This document shows positions 12,010-12,058 of a DNA stretch of 12,058 bases, piece by piece (position 1 is the stretch's first letter; each line of letters begins with the position of its first letter). The stretch is from an uncultured Collinsella sp. GTDB taxonomy: Bacteria > Actinomycetota > Coriobacteriia > Coriobacteriales > Coriobacteriaceae. The stretch covers positions 1 through 12,058 of the forward strand of contig UQQL01000060.1 in NCBI GenBank assembly GCA_900543275.1, written 5' to 3'. Position numbers and translations under genes: made by a program. The notes under the pieces are model-generated. The model was given only the letters and a program-made list of their open reading frames with translations. It did not search any database and was not told where the DNA came from.

Positions 12010-12058
12010 CGCATAATTTCTTTCGCAAATTGACAACCGCATAGCGGAACACGGCCCG
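12010..12058. other. Unassigned tail of the window
   Basis: 49 bases after the last stop codon. A TTGACA at 12030-12035 would serve as a -35, but no -10 follows at the right distance. No ORF or hairpin of note. Confidence 0.5.

Noticed and set aside
1..12058. CRISPR array, tRNA, rRNA or integrase genes
   Set aside because: I saw no regularly spaced repeats, cloverleaf sequence, rRNA core or recombinase motif in the window.

Overview
The window looks like one end of a draft-assembly contig from a high-GC anaerobic actinobacterium, most likely Coriobacteriia and probably Collinsella-like. That placement rests on codon use, on a lysyl-tRNA synthetase carrying a C-terminal Trbp111-type domain, on a ClpC of actinobacterial/Firmicute type, and on extragenic palindromes whose style I associate with that group. 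It is inference, not a database result. Bases 10-42 are not genomic: they are an uncut Illumina Nextera adapter.

Left part (43 to about 8240), housekeeping and GC-rich: a 5'-truncated greA; lysS (class II LysRS fused to a Trbp111-like tRNA-binding domain); a gene-poor stretch with nested inverted repeats and degenerate repeats; a ThrE-family threonine/serine exporter with an acidic N-terminal tail; a two-palindrome REP-like element; a leader with a strong terminator in front of a DUF2798 membrane protein; then clpC, complete with two Clp-N repeats, two AAA+ modules and the VGF ClpP-docking loop.

Right part (about 8240 to the end), accessory and visibly richer in A/T: a DUF2975 membrane protein translationally coupled to a YozG-like XRE regulator, followed by a small cluster that I read as a ribosomally made, post-translationally modified peptide (RiPP) locus. 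In that cluster a TTGAAA-17-TACGAT promoter, overlapped by a perfect 7-5-7 palindrome, drives a 36-residue five-cysteine, glycine-rich peptide. An intergenic terminator follows, then an ABC ATPase and two related ABC-2 permeases in tight overlap. The last coupled ORF is only 33 codons but resembles the N-terminal segment (YNT-x-SG strand) of radical-SAM/SPASM peptide maturases; it stops about 50 bases before the window ends.

Working model (inference): the palindrome controls peptide transcription, the terminator makes peptide mRNA more abundant than transporter mRNA, the ATPase and two permeases export the peptide or give self-protection, and a radical-SAM enzyme just beyond the window would install thioether or similar crosslinks. 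The DUF2975/XRE pair upstream shares a short motif with the peptide promoter and may be linked to it in regulation.
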